Shown in pieces: positions 1 to 9,343 of a DNA stretch of 64,000 bases. The notes beneath the pieces are model-generated. The model was not told where the DNA came from. It searched no databases and saw only the letters and a list, made by a program, of their open reading frames with translations. Both the position numbers and the translations under genes were made by a program. This DNA comes from Bidens hawaiensis (lineage: Eukaryota > Streptophyta > Magnoliopsida > Asterales > Asteraceae): assembly GCA_021521415.1 (NCBI GenBank), contig JAIQDT010001743.1, forward strand, positions 372,001 through 436,000, written 5' to 3'. How positions within the stretch are numbered: position 1 is the stretch's first letter; every line of letters begins with the position of its first letter.

Positions 1-768
1 GTTACGAGGTTTGGCAGGGAAGCTATGGAAATCCCCAATCTTGACATGGCTACTGCTGTTGAAGCATTCAAGATGGGACTTCAGAGGGGATCCCCCTTTT
101 ATGATGATCTTGTGATGACTCCTTGCAGGTCTTTAGATGAACTAAGAAACAGAGCACTAAGATTCATACGACTGGAAGACGACAAAAGAGTCCAAGAACG
201 ATTAGGGGCTCAGACGAAACAAGAATCACCTGATAAGAATAAAGGATCCTCCTACAGAAACAACAAATCGAAGCCGTACTTCAAGTTAAACAATCAAAAC
301 GTTTGAGTAGTTGAAGAAGGAGATGATGATGAAGATTATCCCAGCATCTCAGAATATTGCTTCTCCGTAGATACCCATGGCTTAATTTGTGCCACGTAGG
401 ATCTAGGGGAGAAAGAAAGGTGGCCCCGAAAGAACGAGAAGTCAACCACCTTCAGAGACAAATCCAAATGGTGTGCTTTCCATGATGATTTTGGCCACAT
501 GACGGACGATTGCATCGGTTTAAGGAGGCAAATTGGATACCTCTTGAGTAAGGGCCACTTCAAGGAGCTCTTGGGAAGAAAAAAGTCCAGGATCCAGGAT
601 CCAGGATCATGAAGAGGTTCCTCAAAAAGCAACTCCGCCCCCACCAGAAGCTTAAGTGATCAACTTCATCTCCGGAGGCTCAGACATATGCGGCACTTCC
701 TTCACCGCAACTAAGAGGCTCGCCAAGGATACTAACTTGGATAGCGGGGAACGACCGGTCATATCCAC
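1..768 (+). pseudogene. Element A gag, C-terminal part, truncated by window edge and by element B
   Basis: Frame 1 starts at base 1 inside the capsid region (VTRFGREAMEIPNLDMATAV) and matches the gag of element B over its whole length. It includes a basic stretch and the conserved C-terminal block KWCAFHDDFGHMTDDCIGLR (about 466-525). Gag forms the virus-like particle that carries the element RNA. Breaks are a TGA at 304, a TAG at 397, a TGA at 608 and a shift near 650, after which VINFISGG and DICGTSF are read in another frame. Compared with B, A lacks an insert of about 180 bp before DICGTSF. The frame is cut at 768, inside the V-I-S-T codons, by insertion of element B, and continues at 23513. 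Confidence 0.85.
764..768. repeat. Target-site duplication TCCAC, left copy (element B)
   Basis: The five bases before LTR1 of element B repeat directly after LTR3 at 23513-23517. Removing B and one copy restores the codons of A that correspond to V-S-T-T-L-T in element B. Confidence 0.85.
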
Positions 769-1672
769 TGTTAGGCCACGATTTTTATACTGAGGATTCT
801 TTATCCTTAACTGTCTTATGGATAGTTTATCCTTGAAATATATGTCAGGATATAAAGGATCCACGATCCTCGGTATTGTTTGTTTACTAATGATTGAATT
901 TAGTATAGTAATGTGTTAGACAGGGGTATCAACTTGGAGACGCATTTGCATCAGTTATCCACATGGAACACCCTATAGCTGGAACATGGATATTGGATCC
1001 TAATTCAACACAGCTGGTTATGGACGAGCTCTTTAGAAGATCGAAGTTTAAATATCACCAACGGCTGTGTGACTCGTTCTTCCGCTTATCTCGCTACTGA
1101 ACGACTATACGCACGTGGTCAAAGTCATGGAGCGGCTAGTAGAGGACTTCCGTGTAATTCGGAGATATTGTTATTATTGTTATATTATTTAAACGGGTAA
1201 TGATTGACTAGGAAGAACACTTATATTCTCACACACACTAGAGCAGATTCAATAATTATCTCTATACACTAGCTTACATTGTAATTTCGATCATATACTC
1301 CACAAACATTTGTAACCACTTTTCTTTGATTAATAAACTTGAAGGTGATAGTTTTCACCGTCCGGGGGTTTTTTGTGCCGGAGACCGAGATAACCATATA
1401 CTCGTAGACCAAAGGTTATCTTGTTGATTATTGACTAAGATACTTCGACCAAAGATTATTCTATTAATCCTTGACCGGAGCTATTTTACCAACGATTACC
1501 TCGATAAGTTTTGACCAAAGTAAGACTATCTTGGTTAAGGGTTTTTTCCCTCGTGATCAAATCATCGTGTTCATCAATATCACGCTCATACATTAGTCAT
1601 TATTGTGTTAGCACCTTACCTCACATTTACAAATTTGGATACTTGATCCTTAGCAGATTTTTGTCCAAAACA
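769..1672 (+). repeat. Element B LTR1 (5' LTR)
   Basis: 904 bp, starts TGTTAGG and ends CCAAAACA. It has no internal duplication, unlike LTR2 and LTR3. A polyadenylation-like AATAAAC lies near 1333. A weak TATA-like TATAAAGG is at about 851. It is followed after three bases by the primer-binding site. Confidence 0.9.
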
Positions 1673-1675
1673 ATT

Positions 1676-1693
1676 TGGCACCCACCGTGGGGC
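1676..1693 (+). promoter_or_regulatory. Element B unit 1 primer-binding site
   Basis: TGGCACCCACCGTGGGGC begins with the TGG that pairs with a tRNA CCA end, three bases after LTR1. Tat and Athila elements have closely similar sites. I do not assign the primer tRNA. Confidence 0.65.
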
Positions 1694-1757
1694 AATTGGT
1701 GCTATAATCCATATTATTCTCATCAAGCTTCATTTTTCCATACCCTGAACACTCACA

Positions 1758-3942
1758 ATGGCCTCTCAAACTACCTCTGATTCGTCAACCATGCCCTCAT
1801 CAATTCCTCTCTCATCGAGGACCTTGCCACCAATGCCTCCGCCAATCACGGCAGCACAACGAACTACTACTACTGGAAGCAGAACGCAACTACCAATCTT
1901 CCAGAGCTCGAAAACCACTGCTGCTACCCCGGCGGTTAATACTAATAGTGATGTTTCGTCTATGTTTTCGCAAGTTAAAGCATATATGGAGCAAAAGAAC
2001 AAGTCTAACCAGAGGATCCTTCGTGAGATAGAAGATCTCAGGAAGAACAAGAGGCCAGCAGAAGATCTCACTCCCCTAGTGCCCAGGATGTTGGATTTCA
2101 CCAGTCCGGGATCCTTGGCTCAGCCTTCACAAGGATCTTCACTGTTTCAGCCAGGATCCTCTATCCTGCAACCAGGGTTCATGGGCCAACCGGCTCAGGG
2201 ATCCTCAATGTTTCATCCAGGATCCTCTATCCTGCAACCAGGGTCCATGGGTCAACCGGCTCAGGGATCCTCAATGTTTCAGCTAGGATCCTCTATCCTG
2301 CAACCAGGGTCCATGAGTCAGCAGGCTCAAGGATCCTTACTCTTTCAGTCAGGATCACATATCCTTCAACAAGGGTCCGTGGGTCTACAGGCTCAAGGAT
2401 CTTCAAGAATGCAACATATACAGTCTTCCGAAGTCCATGTTGGAGACATAATTCCCATGCAAACCATAGCTTCAGGAGGACCCACTCCGATTGCCGACTC
2501 CTCTTTTCCAAGATACTCGTCTGGAGTACTAAACACCACCCAGCAGAGAGGTAACTGGTACGATCCTATTCTTTAGATACTAACCATGTTCCCATGCAGG
2601 ATTCAGGCATCAACCAGGACATGGCTAGGGAATTACAAAAGCTAAAGGATATGATATCCAGTGTCCCGGGAGTGATATGTCCAATTCTTGAGATACCGGA
2701 GGGGAGTCACAAGTTATCCAGATTCGCTCCGCCCATATGTGATGCTGAAATTCCGAAGCGATTCCAAACTCCCAACATGAAGACATATGATGGGAGCACC
2801 GACCCTGAGGAACATGTTGCCCAATATAGGGAAATGATGGAAATTAATCCAATTCCTGAAAGACTCAAGGAGGCTTGCCTTTGTAAAGGATTTGGAGCCA
2901 CGCTAACGGGAGCTGCACTGAAATGGCTACTAAGTCTTCCACCTTTTTCGGTTACATCTTTATCTCATTTAGTCAATTTGTTTAACACTCAATTTTCTTG
3001 TAGTCGGAAATTTGAGAGGTTAACTAGTGATTTATATCGCGTTATCCAACCTAGTGATGAATCCCTTAGGGATTTCGTTACAAGGTTCGGTAAGGAAGCT
3101 CTAGAAATCCCAAACCTTGATATGACTACTGCTGTTGAAGCATTCAAGATGAGAATTCAAAAGAGCTCCCCTTTTTATGATGATTAGTGATGACTCCATG
3201 CAGGATATTAGATGAAGTCAGAAACAGGGCATTAAGGTACATCCGCTTGGAAGAAGATGAAAAGATCCAGGATCGTCTTAGGGGACAAACAAAACAAGAA
3301 ACACCCGAGAAGAATAAAGGATCCTGGAATAGGAACAACAATACAAAGCCATATGCCAAGTTCAACAATCAGAACGTGCGGGCAATTGAAGAAGGAGATG
3401 ACGATGAAGATTACCCTTGCATCTCCGACTATTGTTTCTCTGTAGATACTCATGGCTTGATTTGTGCCATGAAGGATCTGGGAGAAAAAGCAAGGTGGCC
3501 GCGGAAGAATGAGAAGGTCGTCGGCTTCAAGGACAAGTCTAAGTGGTGTGCCTTCCATGAAGACTTTGGTCATGCGACAGATGAGTGCATTGGCTTGAGG
3601 AAAGAAATTGGGTACCTCCTGAGCAAGGGCCACTTTAAAGAACTCTTGGGAAGGAAGAAATCCAAAACCCAAGATCCTGAAGACCTCCCACAGAAAGCAA
3701 CACCACCACCACCACCAGATGCACATGTGATCAACTTCATCTCCAGGGACTACGAATTATTTCGAGATTCCTGTACCATAGAAGAAAATCCCGTAGAAGA
3801 ATTCGAATTGGATGATGAGAGAAGACCGCTCAACCCCACTACTCGGGTGACTGATCAGAGAGTCTTTTTAACTCAAGGATCCAGGATCCTCAAAAGAACA
3901 AGTCCGATGTGCCAGCAGTTAATTTTATCTCAGGAGGTTTAG
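1758..3942 (+). pseudogene. Element B unit 1 gag
   Basis: Gag is read in three frames. Part 1 (1758-2576) is a Ser/Pro/Thr-rich N-terminus, a short charged helix (EQKNKSNQRILREIEDLRK) and a 22-residue repeat domain. Part 2 (2594-3187) is the capsid domain, with YDGSTDPEEHVAQYR and the VTRFGKEALEIPNLD block. Part 3 (3187-3942) is the basic C-terminus with KWCAFHEDFGHATDECIGLR. The shift near 2574 is one extra base. The shift near 3187 is one missing base compared with A, which reads YDDLVMTP straight through. The start at 1758 is the first ATG after the primer site and opens the long frame. Compared with A, B carries about 180 bp more between VINFIS (about 3726) and DICGTSF (about 3945). Confidence 0.85.
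2130..2393 (+). repeat. 66-bp coding tandem repeat in gag (4 copies)
   Basis: Four 66-bp units start at 2130, 2196, 2262 and 2328, with a partial fifth at 2394. Each encodes 22 residues of the type QGSSMFxPGSSILQPGSMGQ plus two. The units keep frame and each carries one or two GGATCC-like sites. The repeat makes a low-complexity Gln/Ser/Pro/Gly linker between the N-terminal region and the capsid. Confidence 0.85.
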
Positions 3943-4537
3943 ACATATGTGGAACTTCTTTCTCTGCAGCAAAAAGATTAGCCAAGGAGATCAAGATGGA
4001 CAACGGAGATCATCCAATAGTCTCAACCACATTAACAACCGACAAGAGAATCTTCTTCAATGAGGAAGACAAGCTGAACATCCAAGATCCTCACCATGAC
4101 GGTTTGATTATTACATTATTTATCTCGAACCATTATGTAAGCAGGATCCTAGTGGACGGGGGCAGCTCGGTCAACATTATCCAGCATGACGTCCTCAAAA
4201 AAATGAACATCCCGGATTCAGAAATCATTCCTAGAACATCGGTGCTAGTCGGTTTCAGTGGTGAAACAAGAAGACATTGGGGGACATCAACCTCCCAATT
4301 TATATCGAAGGGTTAAATACATACAAAAAATTTTGTGTTATAGATAACCTTTCCTGTTGCAATGTTATTTTAGGTAGGCCTTGGCTCCATGGAACGAAGG
4401 CCATAGCTTCAAATTATCACCAATGCATCAAGCTACCAACTCCTTGGGAAGTTGTAAAGATAGTAGGTGACCAAGAGGAGGCTAAGAACTACTATTCATC
4501 GTCAATGAAGCCAACAACTAAGCAAACTATAGCATAG
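3909..4537 (+). pseudogene. Element B unit 1 aspartic protease
   Basis: The retroviral-type aspartic protease cuts Gag and Pol into mature proteins. The active-site triad region reads RILVDGGSSVNII (about 4141-4179), with Asp-Gly-Gly in place of the more usual Asp-Ser/Thr-Gly, as in other Tat and Athila elements. The flap-like end reads NVILGRPWLH. One base is missing near 4266 compared with A (GETKKTLGDINLP in A), so the first half is in one frame (3909-4316) and the second half in another (4277-4537). The second half ends at the TAG of 4535, which is in frame with reverse transcriptase downstream. Confidence 0.8.
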
Positions 4538-4543
4538 CAACTA
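4535..4543 (+). promoter_or_regulatory. Candidate stop-readthrough signal TAG CAA CTA between protease and RT (unit 1)
   Basis: The stop is in the same frame as the protease end and the RT. The six bases after it fit CAR YYA, the tobamovirus-type leaky-stop context that is also known from the envelope-like gene of the SIRE1 retroelement. Element A has TAG CAA CCA at the matching place although the flanking codons differ. That it works as a readthrough signal is inference. Confidence 0.55.
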
Positions 4544-5947
4544 CAGCAACATCCTAGGGACGTGCTGGAAGCTCGGGAGAAAGACCTCAAAGAAGTATCA
4601 TTGGACCCCGAAGATCCAGAGATAAAAGTGTTCCTAGGATCCAGTATCCCCAGCAAAATAGAGGAGGATATAATATCCTTTCTAGCGCGAAGGAGATCAA
4701 CTTTTGCCTTCAATTACTCAGACATGACAGATATTTCGAAAGAGGTAATTACTTATAAACTCGGCCTTGATTTATCTGTTAAACCCGTCCATCAGAAGCA
4801 AAGAAAATTCGCTCCTGAGAGGAACAAGATCATACAAGAAGAAGTTGAAAAACTTCTTAAGGCCGGTATGATCAGAGAGGTTCAGTATCCTCGATGGCTA
4901 GCTAATGTGGTCGTTGTTTCAAAAAAGAATGGAAAATGGAGGGTATGTGTCGATTTCACAGATTTAAATAAGGCATGTCCCAAGGATCCTTTCCCATTAC
5001 CACATATAGATGCCATGGTGGACGCGACGGCTGGACATGAAATGCTCACCTTTATGGATGCTTCCTCTGGATTCCAACAAATTCAGATGGAACCATCTGA
5101 TCAAGAGGACACAGCGTTCATGACTCCAACCGGCATATATTGTTATACTGCTATGCCGTTCGGACTAAGAAATGCAGAAGCAACGTACCAAAGACTAGTA
5201 AACATGATGTTCAAAGACCAATTGGGCAAGACTATGGAGGTATACATAGATGATATGGTGGAAAAGTCGAAGAAGGCAGAGGACCACCTAAAAGACCTCG
5301 AGGAAGCATTCAATATCCTTGACCAATATAACATGAAGCTAAATCCGTCCAAATGCCACTTCGGTGTTAAGGCTGGAAAGTTTCCGGGATATATGGTCAC
5401 AAAAAGAGGAATTAAAGCAAGCCCGGAACAGATCGAAGCTATTGTCAATCTCAAATCTCCTGCAAATGCCAAGGAAGTCCAGAGACTTACCGGAAGAATA
5501 GCAGCCTTGAATAGGTTCATCTCAAGATCCTCCGAGAAGTGTAAAGACTTCTATGATATCCTTAGAAAGAAGAAGAAGTTTGAGTGGACTGAAAAACATG
5601 AAGCTGCTCTCACAGCCTTGAAGGATTACTTATCCTCAGCTCCGGCTCTGATGAAGCCTGTGGATGGAGAATCCTTGTATCTATATCTTGTTGTTTCAGG
5701 AAATACAGTGAGTGCGGTCTTGATAAAGGATCATGAAGGTGAACAACATCCCGTATACTATGTAAGTAAAAGTCTTTTAGATGCGGAGTCCAGGTATTCT
5801 CATTTAGAAAAGCTAATTCTTGCACTTATTATGGCTTCTACTAAACTGAGACATTATTTTGAAACTCACCCTATTATTTTGAGAACTAACTATCCTGTAA
5901 AGAATGTTCTTAGAAAACCAGAGTTATCAGGTAGAATGGCTAAGTGA
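4538..5947 (+). pseudogene. Element B unit 1 reverse transcriptase and gypsy-type RNase H
   Basis: RT copies the element RNA into DNA. Seen in order: LLKAGMIREVQYPRWLANVV, the WRVCVDFTDLNKACPKDPF block, FMDASSGFQQI, MPFGLRNAEATYQRL and the catalytic Tyr-Ile-Asp-Asp at 5243-5254. Both catalytic aspartates are kept. The following RNase H (about 5620-5940) keeps the fold motifs (PVYYVSKSL, LILALIMASTKLRHYF) but has LYLVVSGNTVSAVL where an Asp is expected, so it looks inactive. This is known for the first RNase H of Tat elements. The frame ends at a TGA (5945), where A has TGG. An ATG at 4562 is the first in the frame, but translation probably continues from the protease. Confidence 0.85.
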
Positions 5948-6874
5948 GCTGTAAAATTAAGTGCATATGATATACAATACGAGTCAAGAACAGCGATCAA
6001 GTCTCAAGCATTAGCGGATTTTGTGGCTGATTTCACTAGTGATCTACAAAAAGAAGCTGACTTGGAAGTGCAACATCTAGAAAAGACCAAGGATACTTGG
6101 ATACTCTTCACTGATGGAGCATCTAACGTGAGAGGAACAGGATTGGGGATCCTACTGAAATCGCCACAGGGGGACATATTACCGCAGTCTTTAGCTTGTG
6201 AGTTCCTGGCGACAAACAATGAAGCAGAGTACGAAGCTTTAATCGCAGGTTTGCAATTAGCCAAAAACAGGAGGATCAGGTATCTTCAAGTTTATGTAGA
6301 TTCTTTATTGATAACTAACCACTTTAACGGCTCCTACGCTGTTAAAGGTGAGAAACTAATGAAATATTTAGATGTTGTGAAGGAATTGTCGAAATCCTTC
6401 GAAATATTTAGTATTACACAGGTACCGAGGGAAGAAAACGTTGGGGCAGATGCCTTAGCAAACTTAGCCTCATCTTTGAAGATTCCTGAGGATTTGAAAA
6501 TCCCAATAATCCACATTCTCACGCCAGCAATAGGAGAACAAGAAATTGGGGAGATAACAAAAGATAAAGAAATCGTGCTTTGGGATCCTTTATCCTTTAA
6601 TAATAAAGGATCATGGATCCATCCTATCAAGAACTATATTCAGACTGGAGAAATTCCAACCACCGAAAATCCCAAGTCCTTCAAGCTCGAGTTATCCCAA
6701 TATATTTTATTAGATGATATGGTATATAGAAAATCTCTTGCATGTCCATATCTGAGATGCATCGAGGATCCTGAGATCCAAGAGGTACTTAAGGATTTTC
6801 ACGAAGGAGATTGCGGCAATCACACAGGTGGAAGAGCGTTATTTTCCAGGATACTCAGAACTAGATACTTCTGA
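5948..6874 (+). pseudogene. Element B unit 1 second (archaeal-type) RNase H and integrase N-terminus
   Basis: This is the additional RNase H that Tat elements carry after the gypsy RNase H. It removes RNA from the RNA/DNA hybrid during reverse transcription. The four acidic positions are visible: Asp in LFTDGAS (about 6110), Glu in NNEAEYEALI (about 6222), Asp in VYVDSLL (about 6295) and Asp in GADALANLAS (about 6447). So the catalytic set is complete, unlike the domain before it. The C-terminal part holds the His of the integrase zinc finger (HEGDCGNHTGG, about 6798). The frame ends at a TGA (6872), where YYW is expected. Confidence 0.8.
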
Positions 6875-7846
6875 ACAACAATGAAAAAAGATGCAGTGGA
6901 GTATTCAAAGAAGTGTGATGCTTGCCAAAGACACGCAAACATCCTTCATCAACTAGCGGAACCTCTATATCCTATATCCTCCTCATGGCCTTTTATGAAA
7001 TGGGGTATGGTTATTGTAGGCAAATTACCAAAAGCACCAGGTGGAAAAGTCTTTATGCTTGCCATGACTGACTACTTCTCCAAATGGATTGAGGCAGAGG
7101 CATTTGTACAAGTCCGAGAAAGGGAAGTAATATCTTTTACTAAACGAAATATTATAACTTGATTTGGTATTCCCGCTGAAATTGTTTGTGACAATGGTTC
7201 CCAGTTTATTGGGAAGAGAACTACTAACTTTTGTGACAGTTGGGGCATCAAAATGATTACTTCGACTCCAATTCACCCTCAAGCCAATGGCCAAGCAGAG
7301 TCTAGCAACAAGATTATCATCAACAATCTAAAGAAGAAGCTAGGATCCAAGAAGGGAAAATGGGCTGAAGAACTTCCTTATGTTCTTTGGGCAGATAGAA
7401 CTACACCCAAAAATGCGATAGGCCAGACATCCTTCTCCTTGGTGTTCGGAGCAGAAGCAGTAATTCCTACAGAAATGGTGGTCCCTACTGCTAGAACCAG
7501 CATCCGTGATCCTGAAGCTAATAGAGAAGTTCTCCTTGAAGACTTGGATACTATAGAAGAACTCAGAGACCTAGCAAAAATCAGAATGGCAGCGTATCAA
7601 CAAAGGGTAGCTGGGGCATATAACAAAAGTATCAGAATTAGAAGATTTCAAGAAGGAGATCTAGTATTAAGAAAAGCCTTCCAAAACACCACAAATCCGG
7701 CTGATGGAAAGTTAGCACCCAAATGGGAAGGACCTTATCAGATTGAGTTTGAAGCAGGAAAAGGGGTATATCATTTGCTCACAATGGAAGGCAACAGGTT
7801 ACCAAGAGCTTGGAATGCCATTTACCTCAAGAAATATTTTTTCTGA
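6875..7846 (+). pseudogene. Element B unit 1 integrase
   Basis: Integrase inserts the DNA copy into the host genome. The zinc-finger cysteines are in KKCDACQRHA (about 6911). The first catalytic Asp is replaced: [11 protein letters not shown] (Val at 7010-7012), where A has GMDIVGKL. The second Asp (VCDNGSQF, about 7187) and the Glu (GQAESSNK, about 7294) are present. A TGA at 7160 replaces the Arg codon found in A (ITRFGIP). The C-terminal part, with FQEGDLVLRK and PKWEGPYQIEFE, ends at 7846 with LKKYFF. There is no chromodomain. The loss of the catalytic Asp means this copy could not have moved by its own integrase. Confidence 0.85.
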
Positions 7847-9343
7847 TCAGGATCCGTTATCCTGAGAAGATATATTATCCAGTAAAAGGATCAAGGATCC
7901 TTAAAGCGGTAACATCTTTCTAATCTATTATTCTATTCGAATTATTATTATTAATTTAAAGATAATATATTCTTAACCTTTTATCTTTTCCAAGTCTTGA
8001 ATAACCATGCAGGATTGTAACGGGACATTTGATGTTCAAGAGGTTGGCCACCTCTCCGTTGCATTTAAGGTACTTTATTATTTCCCTTGGCATTGCCCAC
8101 GTTTGGATATGACCCCCGATGGTCATATCACCTAAGGTTTAAAGGTTTTTACCTTTCTCACGATCGCCAGTTGCGCATGCTATCCAACATATAGTTTGGG
8201 GCAGCGGGACCAGTACACGCTTAGTGGCTGACAATTTCGTTGTCCCCGACTATATGGAGGATCCTATGAATTATGATAGACGTACCATACCTCCGGTTTA
8301 TAACGTTTTCACGTTATCTCACGTTTGGGCTAAATCCCGGTTCGGGCGAGACCCCAGTTAACATCCGTATCTTTGGGCCAGTCCCCAGTTTGGGATTGTC
8401 CCCAGTTTTTTGGGCTTGTCCCCAGTATGTTGGGCTTGTCCCCAGTTACACGGGCTTGTCCCCAGATTACACGGGCTTGTCCCCAGTTGCACGGGCTTGT
8501 CCCCAGAATATTTGTTGGGCTTGTCCCTAGTTTAACGGGTTTAACCCCAACTAATAACATGAATTGTTTGCAGCGAATTTTCTAAGTTCTTACTAAAGAT
8601 CAAGAAACTAAGGATCCCGGATCCTAGAGCTACTCTTGTAAGGAACGTTAGGAGTTCGATACTTCTGGTAACCTAGGTCTATTTGGACCTTCTGGTATGA
8701 TCTTTATTGATTAACTTAAGTTTGATATTTATTATAACTTTGGATATTCCGGCTAGAAAGGCTAATCTTCTAAAAATAGTTATTTAATTACTGAAGTCTT
8801 TAACTAATTTCCGGATATTTTATCCTAAAATTTCCTTATATAAATTTATTGATTACTTAAGTATATTCTATTCTAAATTTTTTTTAAAGATCTTATATCC
8901 TAAAAATATAATATTCGAAGATTATTTACCAAACTCTAAACAATGCTTAAACTTATATACAACAAGTTTTTGAAAATAAGTAACAAGCAAATAGTCAAAA
9001 GATTTATGTTAATTAAAGTAAATAAGCCACAAGGACTTATCCAAAATTTCTTAACCCGGACTTCACCATACTAAAAGATGGACTATCCATCCGGGTTAAG
9101 TAAGAGTTACTAATAGTTCATAAAGTGCTGGAAAATAAAAAAAAACAGGGGCAACAAAGGCTTCATCCCCACAAACAGAGGATCCCTCCACCTTTGTCAC
9201 CCCCGCATATTGTCTTAAGGATCATAGATCCTTTATCCTAAATACTATTGTTTATTACAGACCATAGAAATTGTTCATAAAAACATCAACATCAAATAAA
9301 AAAGTGGGCTCGGGCCTTGTCTTTAATATCCTTCATCACCCAC
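7847..9343 (+). other. Element B unit 1 non-coding region between pol and antisense gene
   Basis: 1.5 kb with no credible sense gene. It holds several GGATCC palindromes (7850, 7888, 8259, 8613), the GGGCTTGTCCCCAG minisatellite and AT-rich sequence (8690-9000). A short sequence GGGGCAACAAAGGCTTCATC (about 9148) is kept in element A. Confidence 0.7.
8376..8552 (+). repeat. Minisatellite with GGGCTTGTCCCCAG core (unit 1)
   Basis: About eight imperfect units of 19-26 bp share the core GGGCTTGTCCCCAG, separated by short AT-rich spacers such as TTACAC, ATTACAC or TATGTT. The same array recurs in unit 2 and, more diverged, in element A, so it belongs to the family and is not a chance duplication. 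Confidence 0.85.

Noticed and set aside
2551..2599. Possible short intron in gag (GTAACT donor, TACTAAC branch-like site, TGCAG acceptor) at the first gag frameshift
   Set aside because: It would be only 49 bases, too short for a plant intron, and splicing leads into a frame other than the one used by the capsid part. A one-base shift explains the break better.
8376..8552. CRISPR-like array
   Set aside because: Units are short and irregular with tiny spacers, in a plant retrotransposon. There are no cas genes.
8273..8585. Frames of 70-85 codons in the minisatellite on both strands
   Set aside because: They are produced by the repeat itself, whose short unit is open in several frames. The peptides are repetitive and differ in A.
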